Of a stretch of DNA of 13,204 nt, positions 7,570 to 13,156 are shown one piece after another. The translations under genes and the position numbers were made by a program. Numbering within the stretch: position 1 is the stretch's first letter; each line of letters starts with the position of its first letter. Below the pieces are notes generated by a model that saw only the letters and a list, made by a program, of their open reading frames with translations, did not search any database and was not told where the DNA came from. This stretch comes from Minisyncoccota bacterium (lineage in GTDB: Bacteria > Patescibacteriota > Minisyncoccia > Phycocordibacterales > UBA9973): assembly GCA_018060905.1 (NCBI GenBank), contig JAGOVD010000012.1, forward strand, positions 1 to 13,204, read 5' to 3'.

Positions 7570-7584
7570 TAAGCACGACGACAT
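7556..7584 (-). terminator. Intrinsic terminator of eamA
   Basis: ATGTCGTCG (7556-7564) pairs with CGACGACAT (7576-7584), with a further GC/GC pair inside and an AATAA loop. On the minus strand the stem is followed by T6, starting 8 bp after the eamA stop codon. This is a strong Rho-independent terminator closing the lysS-speD-eamA unit. Confidence 0.9.
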
Positions 7585-7591
7585 CACTTCT

Positions 7592-8503
7592 TTAGGTTAA
7601 TAATACGGCCCCAGCGATCATTATTGCTATTGATACCCCCTTTTGTAGTAAGTTTTTCCAAGAAATATCCTCTGTGAGAATTTTTGGTAGAAATACTGTA
7701 CAGAAAATACCAAGGACGAAAACTATTGCTGGCTGCACTACTTCAAGTAGTAGCACTGCGGATACCGGAACAAGAAGGATTGCATAGTTGGCGAAAAGGT
7801 TACCTATGATCGTGGCAGTCTCTGAGAAAAAACTAATACTCAGTACCTGTCTACCATCTGACTTCATAATCCCTGAAAATCCTTTACGATACGCAGGAAC
7901 AAAGAAGATGATCATTAACCCACCGATTCCTAGACCAATATGTTCCCAGAATGATGACACCCAAAACCCGCTTTCTCTTCCTACAAATTTAAAGAGGATT
8001 CCCCAGAGAGCGGCCAGAAGTGAGGCAATAGTCATGTTTCGGATGAGTTTCCATCGAAACGCGTAGTTTGCATTTTCATCGCGCTTAATAGAAAGAAGTA
8101 GTCCTCCCACAAGAATAATAGCCCCACCCATTAATTGTTGCTGGCTCAAGTTTTCACCTAGGATAAAGTACCCGAGAACATATCCAAAAAATGGAGATGT
8201 TAAGAACCATGGGATCACAGTCGAGACATCTTCGTCGGGAAGCGCCTTGAGGTAGAAAATGATCCATGATACGTTGCAAAGTCCCGCAACAAGAAGGATT
8301 CCGATATCTTTGACAGGTAGTACAAATGAGCCTTTAATGGCCAGAAACATACCAAGTGCCGCAATAAACCCAAAAAGGCTTGAGAAGATAACGAGTGCAC
8401 CAATCGGATGTCCAAACTTTTTATTTCTTTCTACGAGGTAGTTATCCGCGATATTAACAAAAGACCAGAGGATTACTGCAGAAATTGTTAATGTAATCCA
8501 CAT
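7592..8503 (-). CDS. EamA/DMT-superfamily transporter
   Basis: Polytopic inner-membrane protein of 303 residues with about ten hydrophobic helices (around 3-20, 34-56, 68-86, 98-116, 123-138, 152-170, 180-199, 219-237, 241-263, 287-302), the two-fold EamA arrangement of the drug/metabolite transporter superfamily. The first repeat ends with the characteristic block YVLGYFILGENLSQQQLMGG (107-126); the second repeat carries LLEVVQPAIVFVLG. Members export amino acids, nucleotides, amines and other metabolites, and the substrate cannot be read from sequence. The ATG at 8503 is only 5 bp after the stop of the speD-like gene, so the two are translationally coupled or nearly so; export of the amine made by that enzyme is a reasonable inference. 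A strong terminator follows. Confidence 0.88.
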   Translation of the reverse strand: MWITLTISAVILWSFVNIADNYLVERNKKFGHPIGALVIFSSLFGFIAALGMFLAIKGSFVLPVKDIGILLVAGLCNVSWIIFYLKALPDEDVSTVIPWFLTSPFFGYVLGYFILGENLSQQQLMGGAIILVGGLLLSIKRDENANYAFRWKLIRNMTIASLLAALWGILFKFVGRESGFWVSSFWEHIGLGIGGLMIIFFVPAYRKGFSGIMKSDGRQVLSISFFSETATIIGNLFANYAILLVPVSAVLLLEVVQPAIVFVLGIFCTVFLPKILTEDISWKNLLQKGVSIAIMIAGAVLLT

Positions 8504-8508
8504 ATAAA

Positions 8509-8901
8509 TTACATATCGACAGAGGGATACCTTGTTCCTCTTTTAACAAAGTTTACTTCGATATCGTTTGCCTTAAACACATCTTTAAAATATGAAGTGA
8601 TGAAGTTTTGATCCATACCATTTCTGCATGTGTAAACATCGGCACTTACGAAATGCCTTCCTACAAATGTATGAATACTAATGTGGCTCTCCATGATAAC
8701 CACAAAGCCGCTCCACCCGCCCGGATCTTTGTCTCCGTTTCCTTCTGCATAGTAGACAACTGGTTCTGCAAGTTTGTGCATACCGAGTTTTTCTGGTAAA
8801 TCGTTTAGTATACGTAGCACCTCCTCTTTTGAGTTAAGTATCTCTGGATCAGCACCATAGCAATCCAACATCATGTGCTCTCCAAAATTTATTGTTTCCA
8901 T
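8509..8901 (-). CDS. speD: S-adenosylmethionine decarboxylase-like pyruvoyl enzyme (SpeD family)
   Basis: Small self-processing decarboxylase of 130 residues, the size of bacterial class 1b AdoMetDC. The cleavage site Glu71-Ser72 in MESHISIHTF (70-79) would yield the pyruvoyl group from Ser72. Taking Ser72 as equivalent to Ser63 of the Thermotoga maritima enzyme, the other catalytic residues fall exactly in place: Ser64 (Ser55), His77 (His68) and Cys92 (Cys83), the last in DVYTC. The N-terminal GEHMMLDCYGAD matches the first conserved strand. The usual WPEYGYAA block after the active site is replaced by FVGRHFVSA, so substrate preference may have shifted: SpeD homologs that decarboxylate ornithine or arginine are known. 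No spermidine synthase is visible. It sits 16 bp after lysS and 5 bp before eamA. The family call is firm, the substrate uncertain. Confidence 0.9.
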   Translation of the reverse strand: METINFGEHMMLDCYGADPEILNSKEEVLRILNDLPEKLGMHKLAEPVVYYAEGNGDKDPGGWSGFVVIMESHISIHTFVGRHFVSADVYTCRNGMDQNFITSYFKDVFKANDIEVNFVKRGTRYPSVDM

Positions 8902-8909
8902 AAGTTATT

Positions 8910-8915
8910 AGTATA
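8910..8915 (-). promoter_or_regulatory. Possible internal -10 box before the speD-like gene
   Basis: Minus-strand TATACT ends 8 nt before the ATG at 8901, the same distance seen before lysS and dnaJ. The -35 region inside lysS is poor, so this may add to read-through from lysS rather than be a full promoter. Confidence 0.35.
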
Positions 8916-8917
8916 TA

Positions 8918-10375
8918 TTACTCTCTCGGTTTCAAAAGTGGAAAGAGTTGCGTCTCGCGAAGTGGTTTGTCGACGAGGAAGGCAAAGAATCGCTCGCCAA
9001 ATCCAAAGCCACACGTTGGTGGCATGCCGTGTTCGAGCATCTCGACGAATTCCCATTCAGGCATCATTGCTTCATCATCCCCTCTATCTATCATTGACTG
9101 CTGGAGATCAAATCGTGCACGTTGATCCACTGGATCATTGAGTTCTGAAAATCCGTTCCCTACTTCGCTCCCTGCAATGAGTACTTGGAATCGCTCCGTC
9201 ACTCGAGGATCATCGGCACAACTCTTTGCAAGCGGTGAGACGAGCTTGGGGATACGGACGAGGAATGCCGGGCCTGCAATGCTCTTGCGACAATACTTCC
9301 AAAGTGTGTCAGTGAGGCGTTCTTTGTTTTCACCCGTGTACTTCACTCCAAGCTGATCGAGCTTCGCCTTCATATCAGATTCTGATGCATCGAGGACGTT
9401 GATACCTGTTTGCTTTTGGATCTCGGCGACGTAGTCGATACGCACCCAGTCCTGATTGAGATCAAATGTGTGACCCCGTGTTGTAAATGTCGTCGTACCA
9501 AACACGTCTTCGGCAATCTTGCGATAGAGTTGTTCGACAAGTTTCATCCCCGCCTCATAGTCAGCGTAGCCCCAATAGAACTCCATGTTGGTGAATTCTT
9601 GGAGGTGATCAGGGCTCGAACCTTCGTTGCGGTACACGCGACCGATCTCAAAGGTCTTGGGGAATCCTGCTGCCATGAGACGCTTTTGCCAGAGCTCTCC
9701 GACGGAAATACGGAGAAACACATCGAGGGCAAAGTCCTTGTGCATCGTTTTGAACGGATTGGCTTCGGCTCCACCGGTCGTCACCTCGAGTGTTGGTGTC
9801 TCGACTTCCATAAATCCAGAGTCTTTCATGAAATTGCGGGTCACTTCCCAAAACTTTGCCTTTTTATTAAACATTTCTCGAAGCTCAGGGTCGGTGAGAA
9901 TGTCGAGGTATCGTTTGCGATAGCGTTCGTCGTCATCAGTGATGCCATGCCATTTCTCAGGCAGTGGGAGCAAAGATTTGGCGAGCATGTTCCAACCAGA
10001 TACAAAGAGCGCCTTTTCTCCGCGTTTGGTTGTGTATGCGATACCGGTCGCTTCGACGAAGTCTCCAACGTCAGTTGTTTCGTTCCATAGTTCGTATGCA
10101 GCAGCGTCCATTTCATCGGATTTGAGGAAGAGTTGCATCGTACCCGTGCCATCAAAAATATCTGCAAATGCGAGCCCGCCTTGTCCGCGCTTGCTCATGA
10201 TGCGTCCTGCGAGCGTGATAGCATCCTTACCATTTTCATACAGAGAAAACCGATCAATGAATACATCGATTTGATCAGTGCGGTTCGTAGTCGCAGGATA
10301 AGGATTGATGCCCTTGTCCTCCAATATCGCCTTCTTTTTCAGTCGTTCGTCCCGCAGTTCTGGAATGGATGCCAT
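8918..10375 (-). CDS. lysS: Lysyl-tRNA synthetase, class II
   Basis: Charges tRNA-Lys with lysine using ATP. 485 residues, normal length. An N-terminal OB-fold anticodon-binding domain is visible at about 52-130 (ITLAGRIMSKRGQGGLAFAD). The class II catalytic domain follows, with motif 1 around FMKDSGFMEVETPTL (182-196), motif 2 FEIGRVYRNEGSSPDHLQEF (242-261) with Arg249, and motif 3 GFGFGERFFAFLVDKPLRET (456-475). Motif 3 has GFGER where most bacterial LysRS have GIGIDR, and motif 2 has SSPDHLQEFTNMEFYW, so this belongs to a divergent branch; there is nothing to suggest loss of activity. The start is supported by a -10 box 8 nt upstream. It heads the lysS-speD-eamA cluster. Confidence 0.95.
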   Translation of the reverse strand: MASIPELRDERLKKKAILEDKGINPYPATTNRTDQIDVFIDRFSLYENGKDAITLAGRIMSKRGQGGLAFADIFDGTGTMQLFLKSDEMDAAAYELWNETTDVGDFVEATGIAYTTKRGEKALFVSGWNMLAKSLLPLPEKWHGITDDDERYRKRYLDILTDPELREMFNKKAKFWEVTRNFMKDSGFMEVETPTLEVTTGGAEANPFKTMHKDFALDVFLRISVGELWQKRLMAAGFPKTFEIGRVYRNEGSSPDHLQEFTNMEFYWGYADYEAGMKLVEQLYRKIAEDVFGTTTFTTRGHTFDLNQDWVRIDYVAEIQKQTGINVLDASESDMKAKLDQLGVKYTGENKERLTDTLWKYCRKSIAGPAFLVRIPKLVSPLAKSCADDPRVTERFQVLIAGSEVGNGFSELNDPVDQRARFDLQQSMIDRGDDEAMMPEWEFVEMLEHGMPPTCGFGFGERFFAFLVDKPLRETQLFPLLKPRE

Positions 10376-10383
10376 ATCAGGTC

Positions 10384-10389
10384 AGTATA
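10384..10389 (-). promoter_or_regulatory. lysS -10 box, leaderless arrangement
   Basis: Minus-strand TATACT ends 8 nt before the lysS ATG, so transcription would begin within about 2 nt of the start codon. No clear -35 hexamer is seen; the region upstream is the AGTAG-type repeat. Confidence 0.5.
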
Positions 10390-10390
10390 C

Positions 10391-10414
10391 AGTAAGTAGG
10401 TAGTAGTGGGTAGT
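10391..10414. repeat. AGTAG low-complexity repeat, left copy
   Basis: A short run of AGTA/GTAG units directly upstream of the lysS -10 box. Its AGGTAGTAG (10398-10406) and TAGTAGTGG (10401-10409) recur inverted at 11292-11300 and 11303-11311 on the far side of the two-gene AT-rich segment. Confidence 0.6.
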
Positions 10415-10448
10415 CTATAAAAAATTATCAAATTGGGGTAATAAAAAA

Positions 10449-10465
10449 GCCCCCGATTGGGAGGC
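10449..10465 (-). terminator. Intrinsic terminator of the 53-residue membrane protein gene
   Basis: Six base pairs (GCC CCC with GGG GGC, one bulged A on the plus strand) and a GATT loop. On the minus strand the stem is followed by T6. It lies 15 bp after the stop codon of the small gene at 10480-10641 and so supports that gene being real. Confidence 0.85.
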
Positions 10466-10479
10466 CTGAATTGTTTTCA

Positions 10480-10641
10480 TTATCTGGTTAAAATTTCATG
10501 TATGCTGGCAAGATACGTAAATACCGCACCAACAAAGATGAGTGTTGCAGCAGCAATGTAAAAGTTTTTTGTTCCAAGGAAAATGAAAAATCCCACTACC
10601 GTTGCAGAAAAATAACATGCAAAAATTTTCTTATTGTCCAT
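10480..10641 (-). CDS. Small two-helix membrane protein, 53 residues, unknown function
   Basis: Starts MDNKKIFACYFSATVVGFFI and ends LASIHEILTR. It has two hydrophobic segments (about residues 6-23 and 27-46) separated by the polar turn GTKNF, a hairpin suited to the inner membrane. I do not recognise the family. Evidence that it is a real gene: a near-consensus promoter (TTGACA, 17 bp, TATTAT) about 27 nt upstream of the ATG, a 27-bp perfect palindrome over that promoter, and a good terminator 15 bp after the stop. The ATG has no Shine-Dalgarno sequence. Base use is AT-rich like the neighbouring secreted-protein gene and unlike lysS and dnaJ. Possible roles (membrane stress peptide, toxin-like peptide) are only guesses. 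Confidence 0.75.
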   Translation of the reverse strand: MDNKKIFACYFSATVVGFFIFLGTKNFYIAAATLIFVGAVFTYLASIHEILTR

Positions 10642-10668
10642 AATTTATTTTTTAATTGTTTAAGAACT

Positions 10669-10695
10669 ATCTATATAATAGCATATTATATAGAT
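10669..10695. promoter_or_regulatory. 27-bp perfect palindrome (candidate operator) over the small-gene promoter
   Basis: Arms ATCTATATAATA and TATTATATAGAT (12 bp each, perfect) flank a GCA spacer. The palindrome covers the -10 box (10675-10680) and nearly all the spacer up to 2 bp from the -35 box, the classic position for repressor binding. Alternatively the downstream half could fold in the transcript. Confidence 0.6.
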
Positions 10696-10703
10696 TTTGT
10701 CAA
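10675..10703 (-). promoter_or_regulatory. Near-consensus sigma-70-type promoter of the small membrane protein gene
   Basis: TTGACA (10698-10703) and TATTAT (10675-10680), spacer exactly 17 bp. The predicted start is near 10668, giving a leader of about 27 nt. The -35 begins directly after the T tract of the preceding terminator. Confidence 0.85.
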
Positions 10704-10711
10704 TAAAAAAA

Positions 10712-10739
10712 GCCTTACCAATAGTGATATTGGTAAGGC
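10712..10739 (-). terminator. Strong intrinsic terminator of the secreted-protein gene
   Basis: Twelve perfect base pairs (GCCTTACCAATA with TATTGGTAAGGC) and a 4-nt loop, followed on the minus strand by T7. It lies 21 bp after the stop codon of the 140-residue gene. Confidence 0.95.
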
Positions 10740-10760
10740 GGTTGCACTGAATACTAGCTG

Positions 10761-11183
10761 TTACTTAATGAATACCCAACATGCATGTGAATGGCTTAGG
10801 AATACATGAAAAGTATTTCGAGAAGATCTATCCATAAATTTCCCGTTTTCATTTTTACCAATAGTGTATATTCCAGAAGGAGTGACCACCTTAAGCCATT
10901 TGAATGACGAGGATTCTCTGCCGGTCATGCCATCAGAGAATGTTTCAAATAATTTATTCGTTATATATTCGGGGCATGGGCGGTATCCTTTTGATGATGC
11001 TTGCGTAATTATGTCGTCGTAGGTTGCGGCAATCATATTTTTCTCATAACCAAGATCAGATGGACTCACAACATATAGTTGTAACCCGGCAGCATTCATT
11101 GTTCTTGTCTTTTCGAAAAATGGTTGAGTAAAGGCTACAATAACAGAAAAAGTTAGTGCGAAAAGAAATAGTATTTTTTTCAT
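10761..11183 (-). CDS. Secreted 140-residue protein with conserved CPR-type C-terminal pattern
   Basis: The N terminus MKKILFLFALTFSVIVAFTQ is a clear signal peptide or signal anchor (two Lys, then a hydrophobic core to about residue 19), so the protein is exported. The mature part has DLGYEKNMIAATYDDIITQA (43-62), KGYRPCPEYI (65-74), FKWLKVVTPSGIYTIGKNENGKFMD (94-118) and CWVFIK at the C terminus; Cys70 and Cys135 could form a disulfide. The order DLG(Y/F) - I..A...G...CP - W-L-x-V - (F/Y)-x-x - G-x-(F/W) - WVF resembles small proteins I recall as frequent in Parcubacteria-type genomes, usually annotated hypothetical; this is pattern memory, not a search. Monocistronic, with its own promoter and strong terminator. 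No enzymatic residues can be named. Confidence 0.8.
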   Translation of the reverse strand: MKKILFLFALTFSVIVAFTQPFFEKTRTMNAAGLQLYVVSPSDLGYEKNMIAATYDDIITQASSKGYRPCPEYITNKLFETFSDGMTGRESSSFKWLKVVTPSGIYTIGKNENGKFMDRSSRNTFHVFLSHSHACWVFIK

Positions 11184-11221
11184 CTCTATAAAGTTTTATA
11201 TTAAAGAATTTTTACCTATTT

Positions 11222-11250
11222 ATAATATCACAGATTCTTTAGAAAGTCAA
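11222..11250 (-). promoter_or_regulatory. Promoter of the secreted-protein gene
   Basis: TTGACT (11245-11250) and TATTAT (11222-11227) with a 17-bp spacer, leaving a leader of about 32 nt before the ATG at 11183. Same design as the promoter of the small membrane protein downstream. Confidence 0.85.
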
Positions 11251-11257
11251 TAGAAAA

Positions 11258-11277
11258 AGCCTATATTTCTAAAGGCT
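11258..11277 (-). terminator. Intrinsic terminator of dnaJ
   Basis: AGCCT (minus strand) pairs with AGGCT; after one T-T mismatch a further TA/TA pair closes a GAAA tetraloop, and T5 follows. It lies about 40 bp after the dnaJ stop, just before the -35 box of the next gene. Confidence 0.75.
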
Positions 11278-11284
11278 CTTTTCC

Positions 11285-11311
11285 CTACTATCTACTACCT
11301 GACCACTACTA
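11285..11311. repeat. CTAC/ACTAC low-complexity repeat, right copy
   Basis: A run of CTACTA/CTACC units just after the dnaJ stop codon. It contains the inverse of two 9-bp words of the left copy at 10391-10414, so the two runs form imperfect inverted flanks of the 10.4-11.3 kb segment. Confidence 0.6.
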
Positions 11312-11317
11312 ACTAAC

Positions 11318-12388
11318 TCAGATCCCCTCTTTCTTCAATTCCTCAATCACTTCCTTTGCATGCTTGGACAGTTTTTCGGGGAGTTTGATGTTGAGCTTGA
11401 TGATGAAGTTGCCACGCTTGGAGCTACTCATAGGCACACCTTTGTGTTTGAGCGTGATCATGTCCCCCACTTTGGTACCGGTCGGGATAACGACTTGCTC
11501 CATACCGTCGAGGGTCTCGACTGCATAGGTTGCCCCGAGAAGTGCATCGGTGAGCTTGATCGGAAGCGTCATGTACAGGTCTTGCCTGTCACGATTGATA
11601 GTCTTGTGCGGAGTCACTGAGACATGGACATAGAGGTCGCCCGACGTACCACCGGTGATCGCCTCTCCCATACCGCCGAGACGAAGTGTCTCGCCGTGTT
11701 GAATACCTGCAGGGATAGTGAGCTTGATGGTGCGAGATTCGTTGACGACACCTTTGCCATGACAGGTACCACAAACCTCCTTTGGAATTTTGCCGACGCC
11801 GTGACATTTGTCACAGATTTGATTGGTCGCAATAGAGCCGAGGATCGTGCGCTGAATGTTGCGCACTTGCCCCTTGCCGTTACAGTGACTACATGTATGA
11901 AGCTCAGTACCTGGCTTTGCACCGTTGCCTTTACATGTCGTACAGGTCGAAGGCTTCTTGATATGGAGCTCGCGTTCGACACCAAATATCGCATCTTTGA
12001 AATCGATAGTGATGTTGGTCTGGAGATCATTGCCTCGACGTTGCTTTTGTCGGCGTCCACCACCAAATATATCGCCGAACATGTCACCGAGATCAAACTC
12101 GAACCCGCCTTGCCCTTGGCCAAATCCGTTGAAATCGAAACCTCCGAAACCACCCGCATCGTAACCGCCACCCATTTGTGGGCCTGCAGAACCAAACTGG
12201 TCGTACTGCGCACGTTTCTGATCGTCAGAGAGCACTTGATACGCTTCGTTCACTTCTTTGAACTTGGCTTCGTCGCCATGACTTTTGTCGGGATGGTATT
12301 TATGCGCCATCTTGTGGAAGGCCTTTTTGATCTCATCCTTTGACGCACCCTTTTGGACACCCAATGTTTCGTAATAATCCTTACTCAT
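11318..12388 (-). CDS. dnaJ: Chaperone protein DnaJ (Hsp40)
   Basis: Co-chaperone that stimulates DnaK ATPase and delivers unfolded proteins. 356 residues from the ATG at 12388. An upstream in-frame ATG at 12406 would add MLKYRY, but homologs begin at MSKDYYE and a -10 box lies 8 nt before 12388. Domains: J domain (3-65) with HPD at 32-34; Gly/Phe-rich linker (about 73-112); zinc-binding domain with four CxxC pairs (Cys149/152, 166/169, 192/195, 206/209), the complete type I set; C-terminal substrate-binding domain ending in a Lys/Glu-rich helix (337-356). grpE and dnaK are not adjacent. Followed by its own terminator. No CIRCE element is seen upstream. Confidence 0.96.
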   Translation of the reverse strand: MSKDYYETLGVQKGASKDEIKKAFHKMAHKYHPDKSHGDEAKFKEVNEAYQVLSDDQKRAQYDQFGSAGPQMGGGYDAGGFGGFDFNGFGQGQGGFEFDLGDMFGDIFGGGRRQKQRRGNDLQTNITIDFKDAIFGVERELHIKKPSTCTTCKGNGAKPGTELHTCSHCNGKGQVRNIQRTILGSIATNQICDKCHGVGKIPKEVCGTCHGKGVVNESRTIKLTIPAGIQHGETLRLGGMGEAITGGTSGDLYVHVSVTPHKTINRDRQDLYMTLPIKLTDALLGATYAVETLDGMEQVVIPTGTKVGDMITLKHKGVPMSSSKRGNFIIKLNIKLPEKLSKHAKEVIEELKKEGI

Positions 12389-12396
12389 ATACCTAT

Positions 12397-12402
12397 ATTT
12401 TA
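12397..12402 (-). promoter_or_regulatory. dnaJ -10 box, leaderless arrangement
   Basis: Minus-strand TAAAAT ends 8 nt before the chosen dnaJ ATG, predicting a start within about 2 nt of the codon. No clear -35 box. It supports the start at 12388. Confidence 0.45.
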
Positions 12403-12423
12403 ACATATCTCCCCCAAAAAGAA

Positions 12424-12446
12424 ATATAGACCTCGGAGGTCTATAT
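12424..12446. repeat. 23-bp palindrome, left copy (REP-like; also terminator of the transposase gene)
   Basis: Arms ATATAGACCTC and GAGGTCTATAT around a central G, identical to the copy at 13125-13147. It touches the last base of the transposase stop codon. On the minus strand it is followed by TTTCTTTTT, so it can act as a terminator. Confidence 0.85.
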
Positions 12447-13093
12447 CATTCTAAATGGAGTGAATCGAGGTCTTTGGAACGTTTCTTACTTTCAAGAATT
12501 CCAATCAATGAAGACTCAACAAAATTACAGTATTCCCTGTTCGAAGCGTATTGATCCAGGATTATTTTCTTTTCACAGAGTGGGTTCTTTATTGCTGTGC
12601 CACTATATTCTCCATAACTCGAAAATGGAATTTTTGAAAACCATTTTGGATTGAGACCAGGGTGGGCTCGATCATTTACTGATACATATGCGCTGACATG
12701 TAGTAGTTGTTCATTTGTTTCAATAAGAACTCTTTTATGTTTTCCTTGAAACAATACACCTGATCGATTGTATTTTTCGTTATAGTATTTGGTATATCCT
12801 GCACACAGGCGTTGCATGAAAAGCGATCCTCCCTTTGCCGTAAGCGGTTTGAGTAACAGATGAAAGTGATTCTTGTTTAAACAATACGCCGCGATACTTA
12901 CAATCGGATTCTTTACAGATTCTGATTTCTTGTTTTTCTGGAGTGATGCGACATACAGGCCACCAACAGGTGTGTCCGTATTAAATTCCTGTATGCTTGT
13001 CAAAAAACGATATACGTCATGCTCGTCTTCGAAGATACTGCGTTTATCGACACCGCGGTTAAAAATATGAAAATAATTTTCCTCAGTTCCCAT
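12446..13093 (-). CDS. REP-associated tyrosine transposase (RAYT, Y1_Tnp / IS200-like)
   Basis: Single-strand DNA transposase-like HUH enzyme, 215 residues from the ATG at 13093. A TTG at 13117 could extend it by 8 residues, but a TATACT box lies 7 nt before 13093 and homologs begin close to YFHIFNRG. Motifs: YFHIFNRGVDKRSIF (7-21), the HUH motif in CLNKNHFHLLLKP (71-83, His76 and His78), and the catalytic-tyrosine region LCAGYTKYYNEKYNRSGVLF (96-115), with Tyr100, Tyr103 and Tyr104 as candidates, then FQGKHKRVLI. All elements needed for activity seem present. It is flanked on both sides by identical 23-bp palindromes, the expected REP substrates. RAYTs are usually domesticated single-copy genes that mobilise or maintain REP sequences rather than move themselves. 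Confidence 0.9.
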   Translation of the reverse strand: MGTEENYFHIFNRGVDKRSIFEDEHDVYRFLTSIQEFNTDTPVGGLYVASLQKNKKSESVKNPIVSIAAYCLNKNHFHLLLKPLTAKGGSLFMQRLCAGYTKYYNEKYNRSGVLFQGKHKRVLIETNEQLLHVSAYVSVNDRAHPGLNPKWFSKIPFSSYGEYSGTAIKNPLCEKKIILDQYASNREYCNFVESSLIGILESKKRSKDLDSLHLE

Positions 13094-13100
13094 TACCAGT

Positions 13101-13106
13101 AGTATA
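13101..13106 (-). promoter_or_regulatory. -10 box of the transposase gene
   Basis: Minus-strand TATACT ends 7 nt before the ATG at 13093, placing the transcription start at or next to the start codon. The -35 region overlaps the end of the right palindrome and is poor. Confidence 0.45.
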
Positions 13107-13124
13107 CTGCACCTCAAACCAAAA

Positions 13125-13147
13125 ATATAGACCTCGGAGGTCTATAT
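13125..13147. repeat. 23-bp palindrome, right copy (REP-like; also terminator of upstream gene)
   Basis: Identical in all 23 positions to 12424-12446, and extendable to 27 bp with AA/TT on each side. On the minus strand it starts 9 bp after the stop of the partial gene at 13157-13204 and is followed by T5 and GG, so it probably also terminates that gene. Confidence 0.85.
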
Positions 13148-13156
13148 TTGCTTTGA

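Noticed and set aside
9410..10090. 226-codon open frame on the plus strand
   Set aside because: It lies wholly antisense to lysS, whose complete class II motifs prove the minus-strand frame; its translation shows no recognisable domain.
10498..10809. 103-codon open frame on the plus strand across the small-gene region
   Set aside because: It runs through two terminators and the palindromic promoter on the opposite strand, has no promoter of its own, and its product is cysteine-rich low-complexity sequence without a domain.
10391..11311. CRISPR array or transposon ends at the AGTAG runs
   Set aside because: The runs are low-complexity, without regular spacer-repeat units, perfect terminal inverted repeats, target duplications or a transposase inside the segment.
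11624..12343. 239-codon open frame on the plus strand
   Set aside because: Antisense to dnaJ, which has every expected domain; the open frame is a by-product of its codon use.
12381..12423. CIRCE/HrcA operator upstream of dnaJ
   Set aside because: The only inverted repeat nearby is the REP-like palindrome at 12424-12446, which does not resemble CIRCE and is duplicated beside the transposase.
12446..13147. Full IS200/IS605 insertion sequence
   Set aside because: The protein motifs match REP-associated transposases, there is no tnpB, and the flanks are identical palindromes rather than distinct left and right IS ends.
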